Positions 36,547-45,817 of a stretch of 64,000 nt of DNA are shown here, one piece after another (position 1 is the first letter of the stretch; the number at the start of each line of letters is the position of its first letter). The notes below the pieces were generated by a model, which was given only the letters and a program-made list of their open reading frames with translations, searched no databases and had not been told where the DNA came from. Source of the stretch: Stenotrophomonas maltophilia (GTDB taxonomy: Bacteria > Pseudomonadota > Gammaproteobacteria > Xanthomonadales > Xanthomonadaceae). A program made the translations under genes and the position numbers. The DNA lies in NCBI RefSeq assembly GCF_006974125.1, contig NZ_CP037858.1, forward strand, positions 682,001 through 746,000, in the 5' to 3' direction.

Positions 36547-36784
36547 CGATTTCCTCCTTGCTCAAGCGCTCCACGATCCCCTGCGTGCACCATCATGCCG
36601 CCCCCCATGTCGTCACCACATGCAGGACGCCAGCCGCAGCGCGCCGCACCTCCTGCCGCCCCGGGCCCGCGCTCGGCTGGCCACAATCCCATCGATCAAA
36701 CGCTGATTTGCCCCTCGGCGTGGCTGCCCCTGTTGCGGTGCAGCAGTACAATGACCGGCTCCCCCGCCCCTTCGCGCCCTCCGC

Positions 36785-37996
36785 ATGAGCCCCAACTCTT
36801 CCCTGGCTGCGCGGCTGACGCCCCGTCAGCGCACCCTGATCATCCTCGCCCTGTCACTGGGCGGCTTTGCCATCGGCACCAGCGAATTCGCCAGCATGGG
36901 CCTGATGCTGGAGATCAGCCGTGGCCTGTCGATCTCCGAAACCCAGGTCGGCCACCTCATCAGTGCCTATGCCATCGGCGTGGTCGTCGGTGCGCCGATC
37001 CTCGCCTTCGTCGGCGCCAGCTTCCCACGCCGCAAGCTGCTGCTTGCGCTGATGGGCTTCTATGCCATCGGCAACCTGGCCAGTGCGCTGGCGCCCAACT
37101 ACGGCACGATGCTGGTGGCCCGTTTCGTCGCTGGCCTGCCGCACGGCGCCTACTTCGGCGTAGCGATGCTGGTGGCGGCGGCAATCAGCCCGGCCGGCCA
37201 GCGCGGCCAGGCGATGTCGCGCGTGTTGCTGGGCCTGTCGATTGCGATCCTGGTCGGCAATCCGCTGACCACCTGGCTGGGCCAGCAGTTGAGCTGGCGC
37301 ACCGCCTTCGCCCTGGTCAGCGTGCTGGCCGTCGCCACCGTGGCGATGATCGCGCGCTTCCTGTTGCCGGATCCGGATGAAGTGCGCACCTCACCGATGC
37401 GCGAACTGCGCGCGTTCAATACCACGCAGGTGTGGCTGGCGCTGGCAATCGGCGCCGTTGGTTTCGCCGGTATGTTCTGCGTGTTCACCTACCTGGCACC
37501 CACCCTGGTGCAGGTCACCGGCGTAGCCGAATCCTGGATGCCACTGGCGGTGGGCGTGTTCGGCATCGGCGCGATCATCGGCAACATCGCCGGTGGCTGG
37601 CTGGTGGACAAGTTCCACTTCAAGGCCGCCGCGGTGGTGCTGCTTTGGTCGATCGTGATGCTGCTGCTGTACCCGCTGGCCGCGCAGTCGGTGTGGACGA
37701 TCAGTCCGATGATCATCACCGTCGGCACCATGGGCGCGCTGGCGGCAGTGCTGCAGACGCGCCTGATGGACGTGGCGGGCGAAGCGCAGACCCTGGCCGC
37801 TGCCTCCAACCATGCCGCCTTCAACACCGCCAATGCACTCGGCCCGTGGCTGGGTGGCATGGCGATCAGCGCCGGCTTCAGCCCGGCCAGCACCGGCTAT
37901 GTCGGTGCGGCCACCGCGATCGGCGGCCTGCTGCTGTGGTGCGTGGCGGTGATGCTGGACAGGAAGCGCAAGGCAGCCGGCGCGGGCAGCCACTGA
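36785..37996 (+). CDS. MFS transporter, DHA1/AraJ-like drug:H+ antiporter family
   Basis: A 403-residue inner-membrane carrier with twelve hydrophobic segments. Family features are LSLGGFAIGTSEFASMGLML at the N-terminus, FVGASFPRRKLLLALMGFYA (the loop 2-3 region), VARFVAGLPHGAYFGVAMLV (motif C-like) and a symmetrical second half with PLAVGVFGIGAIIGNIAGGW. This subgroup exports purine nucleosides, arabinose or drugs. The substrate is not evident. It is divergent from the virD4 unit and reads toward a convergent MerR gene 16 bases after its stop. Confidence 0.9.
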   Translation: MSPNSSLAARLTPRQRTLIILALSLGGFAIGTSEFASMGLMLEISRGLSISETQVGHLISAYAIGVVVGAPILAFVGASFPRRKLLLALMGFYAIGNLASALAPNYGTMLVARFVAGLPHGAYFGVAMLVAAAISPAGQRGQAMSRVLLGLSIAILVGNPLTTWLGQQLSWRTAFALVSVLAVATVAMIARFLLPDPDEVRTSPMRELRAFNTTQVWLALAIGAVGFAGMFCVFTYLAPTLVQVTGVAESWMPLAVGVFGIGAIIGNIAGGWLVDKFHFKAAAVVLLWSIVMLLLYPLAAQSVWTISPMIITVGTMGALAAVLQTRLMDVAGEAQTLAAASNHAAFNTANALGPWLGGMAISAGFSPASTGYVGAATAIGGLLLWCVAVMLDRKRKAAGAGSH

Positions 37997-38012
37997 CCTT
38001 CGCGCCGGATCG

Positions 38013-38492
38013 TCAGCTGCTGCCCGCGCGGCGGCGGCGATCCGGCCGCAGCAACGCTGTATCACCGGCCGCCAGCGTCGGTCGCGCCAGCTCACCGCGC
38101 TGCACGCGGTCCAGCACCCGCCGCGAATTGGCCGCGCAGTCGATGCCCTCCGGCCGCGCCTGGATGTCCTCGATCAGGGCCCGCAGGTGCGCCCGGCTCT
38201 GTGCCAGCCGCAACTGCAGCGCCTCGATGTCGGCCACCTTCTGCTGCAGCATCATGATCAATGCATCGTGCTGCCACTGGCCCATGTCCGGTGGCAGCAA
38301 GGCGCGTATTTCCTCCAGGCTGAAGCCGGCGCGCTGCGCACCGGTAATCAGCTCCAGCAGCAGCACCGCCTGCTCCGGGTAGTCGCGGTAGCCGTTGGCC
38401 TGCCGTTGGACCACCAGCAACCCGGCCTCCTCGTAAAAGCGGATGCGCGACGCTGCCAGGCCCGTGCGGCGGGCGAGCTCACCGATTTTCAT
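38013..38492 (-). CDS. MerR family transcriptional regulator
   Basis: A 159-residue regulator. The start at 38492 (MKIGELARRTGLAASRIRFY) begins the canonical MerR helix-turn-helix with RFYEEAGLLVVQRQANGYRD, followed by a coiled dimerisation helix DALIMMLQQKVADIEALQLR. No cysteine cluster as in metal sensors, so more likely a SoxR-unlike or organic-ligand member. It is divergent from an OYE-family reductase 89 bases away, which is its likely target. Upstream in-frame codons are outside the family homology. Confidence 0.92.
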   Translation of the reverse strand: MKIGELARRTGLAASRIRFYEEAGLLVVQRQANGYRDYPEQAVLLLELITGAQRAGFSLEEIRALLPPDMGQWQHDALIMMLQQKVADIEALQLRLAQSRAHLRALIEDIQARPEGIDCAANSRRVLDRVQRGELARPTLAAGDTALLRPDRRRRAGSS

Positions 38493-38581
38493 CTGCCTGA
38501 ATCCTCGACATCGGAACCTGTTGACCTTCAATCAAGCTTGAAGGTTAGCGTAGCGCCATTCCCCTGTCCTGGAGCTGTCCG

Positions 38582-39820
38582 ATGTCGCTGTTCTCGCCCC
38601 TGGCACTACCTTCCGGTGCCGTCATTCGCAACCGCATCGCCAAGGCGGCGATGGAGGAAAACATGGCCGACGCCGACCACGCGCCCTCCGAAGCATTGCT
38701 GCAGTTGTACCAGCGCTGGGCCGACGGCGGCGCCGGACTGATCATCACCGGCAACGTGATGGTCGATGGACGCGCCATGACCGGGCCGGGCGGCGTGGTG
38801 CTGGAGGACGACCGCCACCTCGACCGCTTCACGGCCTGGGCGGACACTGCCCGCTCGCGGGGCGCGCAGATGTGGATGCAGATCAATCACCCGGGGCGGC
38901 AGATGCCGGCCGCACTTGGTCAACCTGCGCTCGCGCCGTCAGCCGTCGCGCTGCAGATGGGCGCGCTGTCCAAGCAGTTCGCACCACCGAAAGCGATGAC
39001 CTGGGACGACATTGACGCGGTGATCGCGCGCTTCATCCGCAGTGCCGAGCTGGCCGAACGCGCCGGATTCAGTGGCGTGGAGATCCATGCCGCACATGGC
39101 TACCTGCTCAGCCAGTTCCTGTCGCCGCTGTCGAACCACCGCGACGACCGCTGGGGTGGCAGCCTGCAGAACCGTGCGCGCCTGCTGCTGGAGATCGTGC
39201 AGGGTGTACGCGCGGCGGTGGCGCCCACGTTCGTGGTGGCGGTGAAGCTCAACTCCGCCGACTTCCAGCGGGGTGGCTTCTCGCCCGAGGACGCGCGCGA
39301 AGTGGTGGAGATGCTGGCGCCCCTCGGCGTGGATCTGGTCGAACTGTCCGGCGGCAGCTATGAAGCACCGGCCATGACCGGCGCCGCACGCGACGAACGC
39401 AGCGTGGCCCGCGAAGCGTACTTCCTCGAATTCGCACGTGAGATCGCCACGGTGGCAACAATGCCGCTGATGGTCACCGGCGGCATCCGCCGCCGCGAAG
39501 TGGCAGAGCAGGTGCTGGCCAGCGGCGTAGCCATGGTCGGCATCGCCACCGCACTGGCAATCGAGCCGGATCTGCCGCAGCACTGGCAGCAGGGCCGCGA
39601 CCCGGTGCCGACACTGCGCGACATCAACTGGCGCAGCAAGCCGCTGGCGGCCAGCGCGCACATGGCCGCAGTGAAGTATCAGCTGGGCCGCCTGAGCCGG
39701 CGCCGCCCCACCGCACCCACGGTCTCACCGGTATGGGCACTGCTGCTGGCACAGGCGGCCGCAAAGTGTCGGACCCGCCGCTACCGGCGCTGGATCGGCG
39801 CCCGCGCCATCGCACGTTGA
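38582..39820 (+). CDS. NADH:flavin oxidoreductase / Old Yellow Enzyme family
   Basis: A 412-residue FMN enzyme of the 2,4-dienoyl-CoA reductase-like branch of the OYE superfamily. Landmarks are RNRIAKAAMEENMADADHAP, AQMWMQINHPGRQMPAALGQ, GFSGVEIHAAHGYLLSQFLS, SNHRDDRWGGSLQNRARLLL and MVTGGIRRREVAEQVL with GVAMVGIATALAI. Residues after about 360 form a basic tail (RLSRRRPTAPTV...). Expected to reduce activated alkenes. Controlled, by its position, by the divergent MerR gene. Distinct from the OYE at 8355-9470, with which it shares only the fold. Confidence 0.9.
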   Translation: MSLFSPLALPSGAVIRNRIAKAAMEENMADADHAPSEALLQLYQRWADGGAGLIITGNVMVDGRAMTGPGGVVLEDDRHLDRFTAWADTARSRGAQMWMQINHPGRQMPAALGQPALAPSAVALQMGALSKQFAPPKAMTWDDIDAVIARFIRSAELAERAGFSGVEIHAAHGYLLSQFLSPLSNHRDDRWGGSLQNRARLLLEIVQGVRAAVAPTFVVAVKLNSADFQRGGFSPEDAREVVEMLAPLGVDLVELSGGSYEAPAMTGAARDERSVAREAYFLEFAREIATVATMPLMVTGGIRRREVAEQVLASGVAMVGIATALAIEPDLPQHWQQGRDPVPTLRDINWRSKPLAASAHMAAVKYQLGRLSRRRPTAPTVSPVWALLLAQAAAKCRTRRYRRWIGARAIAR

Positions 39821-39914
39821 GCCGCGCGGTCTTCTCATCGCCGCAGCGATGCTCCACCATCTGCAGGATCGGCGGCAGTTCCGCCGCCGGTCGCAGCATG
39901 GAGATGGAACCCAC

Positions 39915-40391
39915 GTGGCAGCAGGATCGACCAAGAACCGCGAGAAGCTGCTCGACGACCTGCTCTCGCTGGGCCGCAACTGGGCACTTGCCATCGCCAT
40001 CGCCGGTGCCGGCGCGGCCGTCCACTACAACGAATCGGTCTACGAGGCCGGGCTCTGGCGCGGCCTGCTGCCTACACTCTGTTTCCTGGTCGCAATCATC
40101 TGGATCGTGCTCAGCATCATCCGTTTCGACCTGACCATCCAGCAACACTTCGAGCGCAAGCTGTCACGCTGGCTCAGCCGCCTGCTCTATGTCGTGCTGC
40201 TCGGTACCGGCATCACCGCCGTGTTCTTCGTCACCGAGCTGGCAGAGAACAACCATATTGCGCGGATGTGCGACTCGGTAGCCAACGAACCCGGCAGCCG
40301 CATCCACAGGTCGGCCGAATGCCAGCGCCTGTATCAGCACCGCGCTGCCTACCGGCAACGGCTGGAATCGGCCGAGGGCGAATTCGACTGA
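39915..40391 (+). CDS. Small membrane protein of unknown function
   Basis: A 158-residue protein with three hydrophobic segments: WALAIAIAGAGAAVHY, LLPTLCFLVAIIWIVLSIIR and LLYVVLLGTGITAVFFVTEL, then a polar C-terminus with two cysteines (MCDSVANE, SAECQRLYQ). The frame is open upstream, but the region before residue 1 is basic and low-complexity. The GTG at 39915 (VAAGSTKNREKLLDDLLSLG) is the most sensible start, so the exact N-terminus is uncertain. Not recognised as any named family. Confidence 0.65.
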   Translation: MAAGSTKNREKLLDDLLSLGRNWALAIAIAGAGAAVHYNESVYEAGLWRGLLPTLCFLVAIIWIVLSIIRFDLTIQQHFERKLSRWLSRLLYVVLLGTGITAVFFVTELAENNHIARMCDSVANEPGSRIHRSAECQRLYQHRAAYRQRLESAEGEFD

Positions 40392-40550
40392 GGCCTGCGC
40401 CGGCTGCGCATCGCGTGCGCGAAAAACACATGGCGTGGATATGCGGTCGGGCACAGTGGCTACGCGTCCCTTGCAACGAACGAACGCCGCCGACATGCAC
40501 CCCCCCCGCCCACCCCTGCCCGTCACGATGCCATCGCCCTGCAGGCAGGC

Positions 40551-40766
40551 GTGCTCGGCAGTGTGCTGGGCGTGACGTTGTTCAAGGCGATCGCACTGTC
40601 CGCACTGGCGAGTGGATCCTTGATGGTGATCGGGTTGTGGCTGCTGGCCTGCGCGCTGCTGGCCATCTGGGCACTGGCAGCCTGCCTGGCCTGCCTTGCG
40701 CTGAGCCGGCGCGTATTCGTGCTGATGCTGGCGCTCAGCATGATGCTGATGATCTGCGTCGCCTGA
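40551..40766 (+). CDS. Possible 71-residue small membrane protein
   Basis: A GTG-started frame (VLGSVLGVTLFKAIALSALA...) of almost continuous hydrophobic residues that would form two transmembrane helices separated by a short basic loop SRR. Codons end in G or C as in neighbouring genes. The start is uncertain because the frame is open further upstream into proline-rich sequence. A chance hydrophobic frame in GC-rich DNA cannot be excluded. Confidence 0.4.
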   Translation: MLGSVLGVTLFKAIALSALASGSLMVIGLWLLACALLAIWALAACLACLALSRRVFVLMLALSMMLMICVA

Positions 40767-40891
40767 CAGCAGGAGGCGCCGGACTATCGCGTATTCGTTA
40801 CATAATAACAAGTGCGATTGGTCGGATTGTCTGCGCCAGGTGTCACGGATTTGAATTCCATGGCCAGCCCGGCACCACCCGAGACCTCCCC

Positions 40892-41137
40892 ATGAACCTG
40901 CAGCCCCTGCTCCGCGCTTCCCTCACCGCCGTTGCCCTGGCCTCGCTCAGCGCCTGTGCCACCTATGACGACAGCAACATGCATCAGGCCTGCCAGGAGT
41001 CGCCGCATCTGAAGGACCTGCCGCGCGAAGTCGCTGCCCGCGAGAGCCGCTGCAACAAGAGCATGGAAGTGTGGTCGAGCGAGCGCAAGGGCAGTGACAG
41101 GCCGATCGACCTGAGCGGCAAGAAGAAGGACCTGTAA
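40892..41137 (+). CDS. Small lipoprotein
   Basis: An 81-residue lipoprotein: MNLQPLLRASLTAVALASLS ends in the lipobox LSAC, giving a mature peptide starting CATYDDSNMHQACQESPHL. The remainder is charged (REVAARESRCNKSMEVWSSE, ending KKKDL) with two further cysteines that could pair. The function is unknown. A preceding AT-rich stretch around 40795-40830 probably holds its promoter. Confidence 0.72.
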   Translation: MNLQPLLRASLTAVALASLSACATYDDSNMHQACQESPHLKDLPREVAARESRCNKSMEVWSSERKGSDRPIDLSGKKKDL

Positions 41138-41182
41138 CCGCACCCGGCGCAGCCCACATCGGCTGCGCCTCCACCCTGTGCG

Positions 41183-42712
41183 TCAGCCTGCTTCCGGCAG
41201 CCCGAACCCGCGCTGCAACGCTTGGCGCAACCCAGCCTGATCGCCTCCCGCATCGCAGGCCCACGCAACAACTCCATCAGGCCTCACCAACACCGCTCCC
41301 AGGCCCAGCGCATCTTCCGTCGCCGAGGCAATGCGGGTGAACGGCTGCCGCAAACGGTCGACGGGGTCGTACGAAGCGCCGTTCTCATCGAGCACAAGCA
41401 ACACCCCCTGCCCCGTCCTCAGCACCTCCCCCATGCGGCGACCATCGGCCAGCAGGAAGTCCGGCACGCTGCGACCGACCAGTGGATGGCCATCGCCAAG
41501 ATCGAGCTGCTGCGACACGCCCCAGACCCGTTCGGCCAGATAGGTAGCGCCATCGCGGGTGCCGGCCAGATCGGCCATCACCGCCGCCAACGCGCGCGAA
41601 CCGGCGCCAGGACGCATCAATGCAACCTGCGCGCGCGACCAGTCCAGTACTCTGGCGCCCATCGGATGCCGTTCCGCGTGATAGCTATCCAGCAGCGCCG
41701 CGCGGGCATCACCACGTACCACACTGGCCAGTTTCCAGCCCAGGTTCATCGCATCACCGATGCCCAGATTCAGGCCCTGCCCTCCCAACGGGGAATGCAC
41801 ATGCGCAGCGTCGCCTGCCAGCAGCACGCGGCCGTTGCGATAGGCGCTGGCCTGGCGCGCGCCATCGGTCCAGGTGCTGTGCAGATGCAGCGCGGTGATG
41901 GTCACGTCGCGGGCAGACACACGCCGCAGCAGCGACTGCGCTTCGTCCAGCGCGAGAGGCTTTCGATGCCCGGCACCGCCATCGAAATCGGCAAGCGCGA
42001 GCACACCGGGTGGATTGAAATTGCACATGCCCTGCGCGGTGTACTGACGGCCCGGGGTCAGCACGCCGGGATCCTCCAGATCGACCAGTAGCGAATGACC
42101 GGTGAATTCGGGATCGGTGCCGATGAAACTGAAACCGCATTGCTTGCGGACCGTGCTACGGCCTCCGTCGCAACCTACCAGCCAGCGACCACGTACCACT
42201 CCGTCAGCGGTCTCTATCTCCACTTCGGTTGCACCGGCGCGCACCGCCTGTACCGCACGCCCGCGTTCGATGCGCACGCCCAGCCTGGTCGCACGTTCGG
42301 CCAGCACCGTTTCCAGGGCCTGCAGCTCCACCGCCATCTGGGTGCCCACCGGCGTCGGCAGGCGCCAGGTCCAGCGCGTGCGGTCGACGTCGTTCAACGC
42401 AAACGGAATGCCGGCGAAGTGGCCACCCAGCGCCCGCGGTTGCGCCAGCCAATGGGCGGTGCCGGGCGGCGGCGCGCCCTTGTCTGGCTTGATGACCTGT
42501 GTCGCGGCGACCGCGTCCAACAGGCCGCGCCGATCCAGTGCCTCCAGCGTGGGGGCGTTCAGGCCGCGCAGCCCGAATGGCAGGCGCTTCAGCGGCGAAT
42601 CAGCGGATCCGGCCTGTTCCAGCACCAACACCGAACACCCGGCCTGGGCCAGTTCGCAGGACAGGAACAAGCCAACCGGGCCAGCACCGGCAATGACAAC
42701 GTCGTACAGCAT
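41183..42712 (-). CDS. FAD-dependent monooxygenase (aromatic ring hydroxylase type)
   Basis: A 509-residue flavoprotein. The dinucleotide-binding motif MLYDVVIAGAGPVGLFLSCE opens the sequence. The DG motif is in WLVGCDGGRSTVRKQCGFSF, and the GD motif in GRVLLAGDAAHVHSPLGGQG followed by LNLGIGDAMNLGWKLASVV. The C-terminal thioredoxin-like region ends with GLRQALQRGFGLPE. This is the pattern of group A hydroxylases (MhpA, PheA, rifampicin monooxygenase Rox-like enzymes). It is divergent from a TetR regulator 82 bases away, which suggests inducible detoxification of an aromatic compound or antibiotic. The specific substrate is unknown. Confidence 0.9.
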   Translation of the reverse strand: MLYDVVIAGAGPVGLFLSCELAQAGCSVLVLEQAGSADSPLKRLPFGLRGLNAPTLEALDRRGLLDAVAATQVIKPDKGAPPPGTAHWLAQPRALGGHFAGIPFALNDVDRTRWTWRLPTPVGTQMAVELQALETVLAERATRLGVRIERGRAVQAVRAGATEVEIETADGVVRGRWLVGCDGGRSTVRKQCGFSFIGTDPEFTGHSLLVDLEDPGVLTPGRQYTAQGMCNFNPPGVLALADFDGGAGHRKPLALDEAQSLLRRVSARDVTITALHLHSTWTDGARQASAYRNGRVLLAGDAAHVHSPLGGQGLNLGIGDAMNLGWKLASVVRGDARAALLDSYHAERHPMGARVLDWSRAQVALMRPGAGSRALAAVMADLAGTRDGATYLAERVWGVSQQLDLGDGHPLVGRSVPDFLLADGRRMGEVLRTGQGVLLVLDENGASYDPVDRLRQPFTRIASATEDALGLGAVLVRPDGVVAWACDAGGDQAGLRQALQRGFGLPEAG

Positions 42713-42757
42713 GGAGATTCCTTGTGAGCGTCGGGTCGGCGCTCTGGCTGGCCAAAT

Positions 42758-42773
42758 GTTACACTCGGTGTAC
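42758..42773. promoter_or_regulatory. Palindromic operator candidate between FAD monooxygenase and TetR genes
   Basis: GTTACACTCGGTGTAC: half-sites TTACAC and GTGTAC around a TCG centre, 22 bases before the TetR start and 45 bases before the monooxygenase start. Position and symmetry fit autoregulation by the adjacent TetR protein. Confidence 0.55.
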
Positions 42774-42794
42774 GTTTTCACAAGTGAACCGCCC

Positions 42795-43439
42795 ATGACC
42801 TCGCCCCCTGGTCGTCGCGAACAACGCAAGGCCGAGACCCGACAAGCGATTTCGGACGTCGCCACCGAGCTGATCATCCGGCGCGGCTTCGAGGCCGTCT
42901 CCATGTCCGAGATCGCCGAAGCCGCGGGCGTCTCACGCAAGACGGTCTTCAACTACTTCGCCAGCAAGGAAGACCTGGTGTTCGATCGCGATGAGGAGGC
43001 GCGCATGCTGCTGCGCGAGGGCATGATGGCGCGCGGCGGCATGACCCCGCTCGCGGCCTTCCAGTCACTCGTTCGTGAGTTGCTGGAGGCCGGCCATCCG
43101 CTGCTGCGCATCAATACCGGCGCTGCCGCGTTCTGGGGCACCGTGGCCGAGAGCCCGGTACTGGTCGCGCACGCGCGACGGCTGCAGGCGCAGTTGACTG
43201 ACGATCTGGCGCGATTGATGGCCGACGCTGTCGACCGGCCTGCACATGACGCCGAAGCGCGATTGGGCGCGGCCATGCTGCTGGCGTCGATGGTGGCGGC
43301 CTATGAGAAAGGACTGGCAAGCCAGCTTCAGCACGAGGACCCGCGCGAGCCCATGCTGCAGCTGATCGTGCGCGGTGCCACCGGGGTACTGGTGGCCCTG
43401 GCGGGCACCCCGTATACGGATCCCGGCGCGCGTCCATAG
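42795..43439 (+). CDS. TetR family transcriptional regulator
   Basis: A 214-residue repressor. The N-terminal helix-turn-helix has RQAISDVATELIIRRGFEAV, SMSEIAEAAGVSRKTVFNYF and the following ASKEDLVFDRDEEAR, as in TetR regulators. The ligand-binding C-terminal part is variable. The start at 42795 (MTSPPGRREQRKAETRQAIS) is chosen. Longer in-frame sequence upstream overlaps the divergent gene. It probably represses the FAD monooxygenase and itself through the palindrome at 42758-42773. Confidence 0.92.
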   Translation: MTSPPGRREQRKAETRQAISDVATELIIRRGFEAVSMSEIAEAAGVSRKTVFNYFASKEDLVFDRDEEARMLLREGMMARGGMTPLAAFQSLVRELLEAGHPLLRINTGAAAFWGTVAESPVLVAHARRLQAQLTDDLARLMADAVDRPAHDAEARLGAAMLLASMVAAYEKGLASQLQHEDPREPMLQLIVRGATGVLVALAGTPYTDPGARP

Positions 43440-43467
43440 CGCATTCGGGGGATAGGTTTCGAAGTGT

Positions 43468-43494
43468 TGCAAATGCTAATCTTTCTCATTTGCA
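43468..43494. promoter_or_regulatory. Iron-box-like palindrome before the siderophore receptor
   Basis: TGCAAATG (43468-43475) and CATTTGCA (43487-43494) form perfect 8-base arms around an 11-base AT-rich centre containing CTAATCTTTCT. Spacing and composition resemble a Fur-regulated promoter. The first arm pair starts 46 bases before the receptor ATG. Confidence 0.5.
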
Positions 43495-43513
43495 GACACA
43501 TGACCTTCCCCCA

Positions 43514-45655
43514 ATGCCCCTTTCCACGCCCCTGCAGCGCACCCTGTGCCTGGCACTGACCCTGCCCCTGGCCGCCCTTGCCCATGCTGCCGAGCCCTCG
43601 ACTACCGCGCCCAAGGACCTGGACAAGGTCGAGGTCCGCGGACGTGCACAGACGCTGTATCGGGTAGACGATGCCGCGGTCGGTACCCGCACGGATACGC
43701 CGCTGGAACTGGTCCCGCAGTCGATCCAGGTCATCCCGCGTGAACTGATCGACGACCAGGCTGCGCGTCAGGTGACCGACCTCTATCGCAGCATCAGCGG
43801 CATCAGCTATTTCAGCTATGCCGGGGTGACCCTGCGAGGCTTCCGCCAGGAGAACGTGCTGTATGACGGTCTGCGCGGTGACCCGTATGCAGGATTTTCG
43901 GTGCCGCAGCTGTTCAACATCGAGCGCGTGGAAGTGCTGAAGGGGCCGGCAGGTGCACTGTATGGCGGGGGTGATGCGGGCGGTGTCATCAACTACGTGA
44001 CCCGCAAACCGAAAGCCAGCGCCGAACGCCGCATCGAGGTCCAGCTGGGCGACAAGGACTTCCGTGCCGGATCGATCGAGGGTACCGGGCCATTGAATGC
44101 CGCCGGCAGCGTGCGCTATCGCGCCGGGCTCTATGCCGACAGTGAAAAGGGCGTGCGCTGGAACACCGACAGCGAGAGTGTGATCGGCGACGCCTCGCTG
44201 GCCTTCGACGTCGGCCAGACCGGCGAACTGGTGCTGCAGTTCACCGACATTACCCAGAACCTTGGCGGCAACCGTCTGCGCGGCGTGCCGGTCAACGATG
44301 CAGGCACGTTCCTGACCGACCGGCGCTGGAACCACAACGAGGCCAGCGACTTCCTCGACATGCGCGCCAAGGTGGCGCTGGCGCAGTACCGTTTCGCGCC
44401 GAGCGACACTCTGGACCTGGACTTCGCCGCCCGCTGGTTCAGCAACAACGAGCACCAGATGTACCACGAGCCGATGGGTCTGATCGATCGTGACCGCGAT
44501 GGCGTGGCCGAATGGATGACCCGCCAGCTGCGCAACCAGATCCGTGACAACGAAGCATTCACTGCCAACGGCAATGCAGTCTGGCGGGTGACCACCGGCG
44601 CAGTTGAGCACAAGGTGCTGTTCGGCGCCGATGTGTACCAGCTGGATGCGGATTTCACCGCACAGACCGCCAACAGCGCTGACCTTGCGCGTGGTGCCGG
44701 GCCGGTGCGCGGCATCGACCTGTTCAATCCCGTGTACGGCGCCAGTACCTGGCACGACTACAACCTGGCTGCCCTGCCCTGGCGCAGCACGTCCACCCGC
44801 AGCAAGCGCTATGGCGGCTACCTGCAGGACGAACTGGCACTGGGCCCGCGCTGGCATGTGCTGGCCGGGCTGCGCTGGGATGGCTTCAAGGATGAGGATC
44901 GCATCACTGGCACGAGTGTGGATGGCAACGATCTCAGCTGGCGGCTGGGCAGCACGTTTACCGTGCGCGAGGGCCTGAATGTCTACGCCAACGTCGCCAG
45001 TGGTTTCGTGCCGCAGAGTGCCGCCAACCAGAACCCAGCCGCCGGCGGACCGTTCGATGCCGAACGCAGCAAGCAGTGGGAGGTGGGCCTGAAGTCCCTG
45101 CTGGCCGACCGTGTGACCTTGAACATGGCGGCCTACCGGATCGACCGCAGCAACATCGTGCAGGCCACCGGCGAGGTGATTGGTGGCGTGAACCAGTTGG
45201 CCGCGCTGGGCCTGGTACGCAGTACCGGCATGGAGCTGGACCTGTTGGCCGATCTCACCGAGCGCTGGGTGCTGAACCTGACCTACGCCTACAACGATGC
45301 GCGGGTGAAGGACGCCGGCCCGAATGGCATCGCCAACGCCTCCGGCGACCGCTTCGCCAATGCGCCGCGCAACAAGCTGGGCCTATGGACCCGCTACGAC
45401 CTGCCGGCAATCAACTCCGCCATCGGCTTCGGAGCAGACCATGTGGGCGAGCGTGTCAGCCTGGATGGGCAGACCGTCAAGGCCTACACCGTGTTCGACA
45501 TGAGCTGGAAGACCACGTGGAAGCAGTGGCAGTTCCAGGCCAACGTCAAGAACCTGTTCGACAAGGTGTACGCGGCCAGTGGCTTCATCGAACGCAACGG
45601 GCACTTCCCTGGCGAGCCCCGGCGGGTGTATGTGCAGGCGGCTTACAGCTTCTGA
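43514..45655 (+). CDS. TonB-dependent siderophore receptor
   Basis: A 713-residue outer-membrane receptor. The signal peptide MPLSTPLQRTLCLALTLPLA ends at AHA. The plug domain has LELVPQSIQVIPRELIDDQA, ISGISYFSYAGVTLRGFRQE, VPQLFNIERVEVLKGPAGAL and GGDAGGVINYVTRKPK. A 22-strand barrel follows, ending in FPGEPRRVYVQAAYSF with terminal Phe. It imports ferric siderophores, with energy from TonB/ExbBD. Which siderophore is unknown. No biosynthesis genes adjoin. The iron-box-like palindrome just upstream supports Fur control. The ATG at 43514 is used because an earlier TTG lies inside the palindrome. Confidence 0.94.
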   Translation: MPLSTPLQRTLCLALTLPLAALAHAAEPSTTAPKDLDKVEVRGRAQTLYRVDDAAVGTRTDTPLELVPQSIQVIPRELIDDQAARQVTDLYRSISGISYFSYAGVTLRGFRQENVLYDGLRGDPYAGFSVPQLFNIERVEVLKGPAGALYGGGDAGGVINYVTRKPKASAERRIEVQLGDKDFRAGSIEGTGPLNAAGSVRYRAGLYADSEKGVRWNTDSESVIGDASLAFDVGQTGELVLQFTDITQNLGGNRLRGVPVNDAGTFLTDRRWNHNEASDFLDMRAKVALAQYRFAPSDTLDLDFAARWFSNNEHQMYHEPMGLIDRDRDGVAEWMTRQLRNQIRDNEAFTANGNAVWRVTTGAVEHKVLFGADVYQLDADFTAQTANSADLARGAGPVRGIDLFNPVYGASTWHDYNLAALPWRSTSTRSKRYGGYLQDELALGPRWHVLAGLRWDGFKDEDRITGTSVDGNDLSWRLGSTFTVREGLNVYANVASGFVPQSAANQNPAAGGPFDAERSKQWEVGLKSLLADRVTLNMAAYRIDRSNIVQATGEVIGGVNQLAALGLVRSTGMELDLLADLTERWVLNLTYAYNDARVKDAGPNGIANASGDRFANAPRNKLGLWTRYDLPAINSAIGFGADHVGERVSLDGQTVKAYTVFDMSWKTTWKQWQFQANVKNLFDKVYAASGFIERNGHFPGEPRRVYVQAAYSF

Positions 45656-45787
45656 ACGGAAGCACTTGTAGCGCTGAATCCACTGTCGGCAAGCAGATCG
45701 TTGCTTGGCACTGGTCCACGCGCGTCCGAAACCGTCGGCACTTCCAGTCACTTGTGCACGATCACCTCCGCCTGTAGCGTCGCCGTT

Positions 45788-45800
45788 GCCCAAGGAGGGC
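45788..45800 (+). promoter_or_regulatory. Leader hairpin with AAGGA loop before Cys-rich peptide 1
   Basis: GCCC-AAGGA-GGGC, 17 bases before the start codon and followed by ATCAAAGGAGTG covering the ribosome binding site. The same hairpin precedes the two paralogs at 53614 and 59053. Loop-displayed AAGGA is the classic CsrA/RsmA recognition form. Confidence 0.55.
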
Positions 45801-45817
45801 TATCAAAGGAGTGAAAC

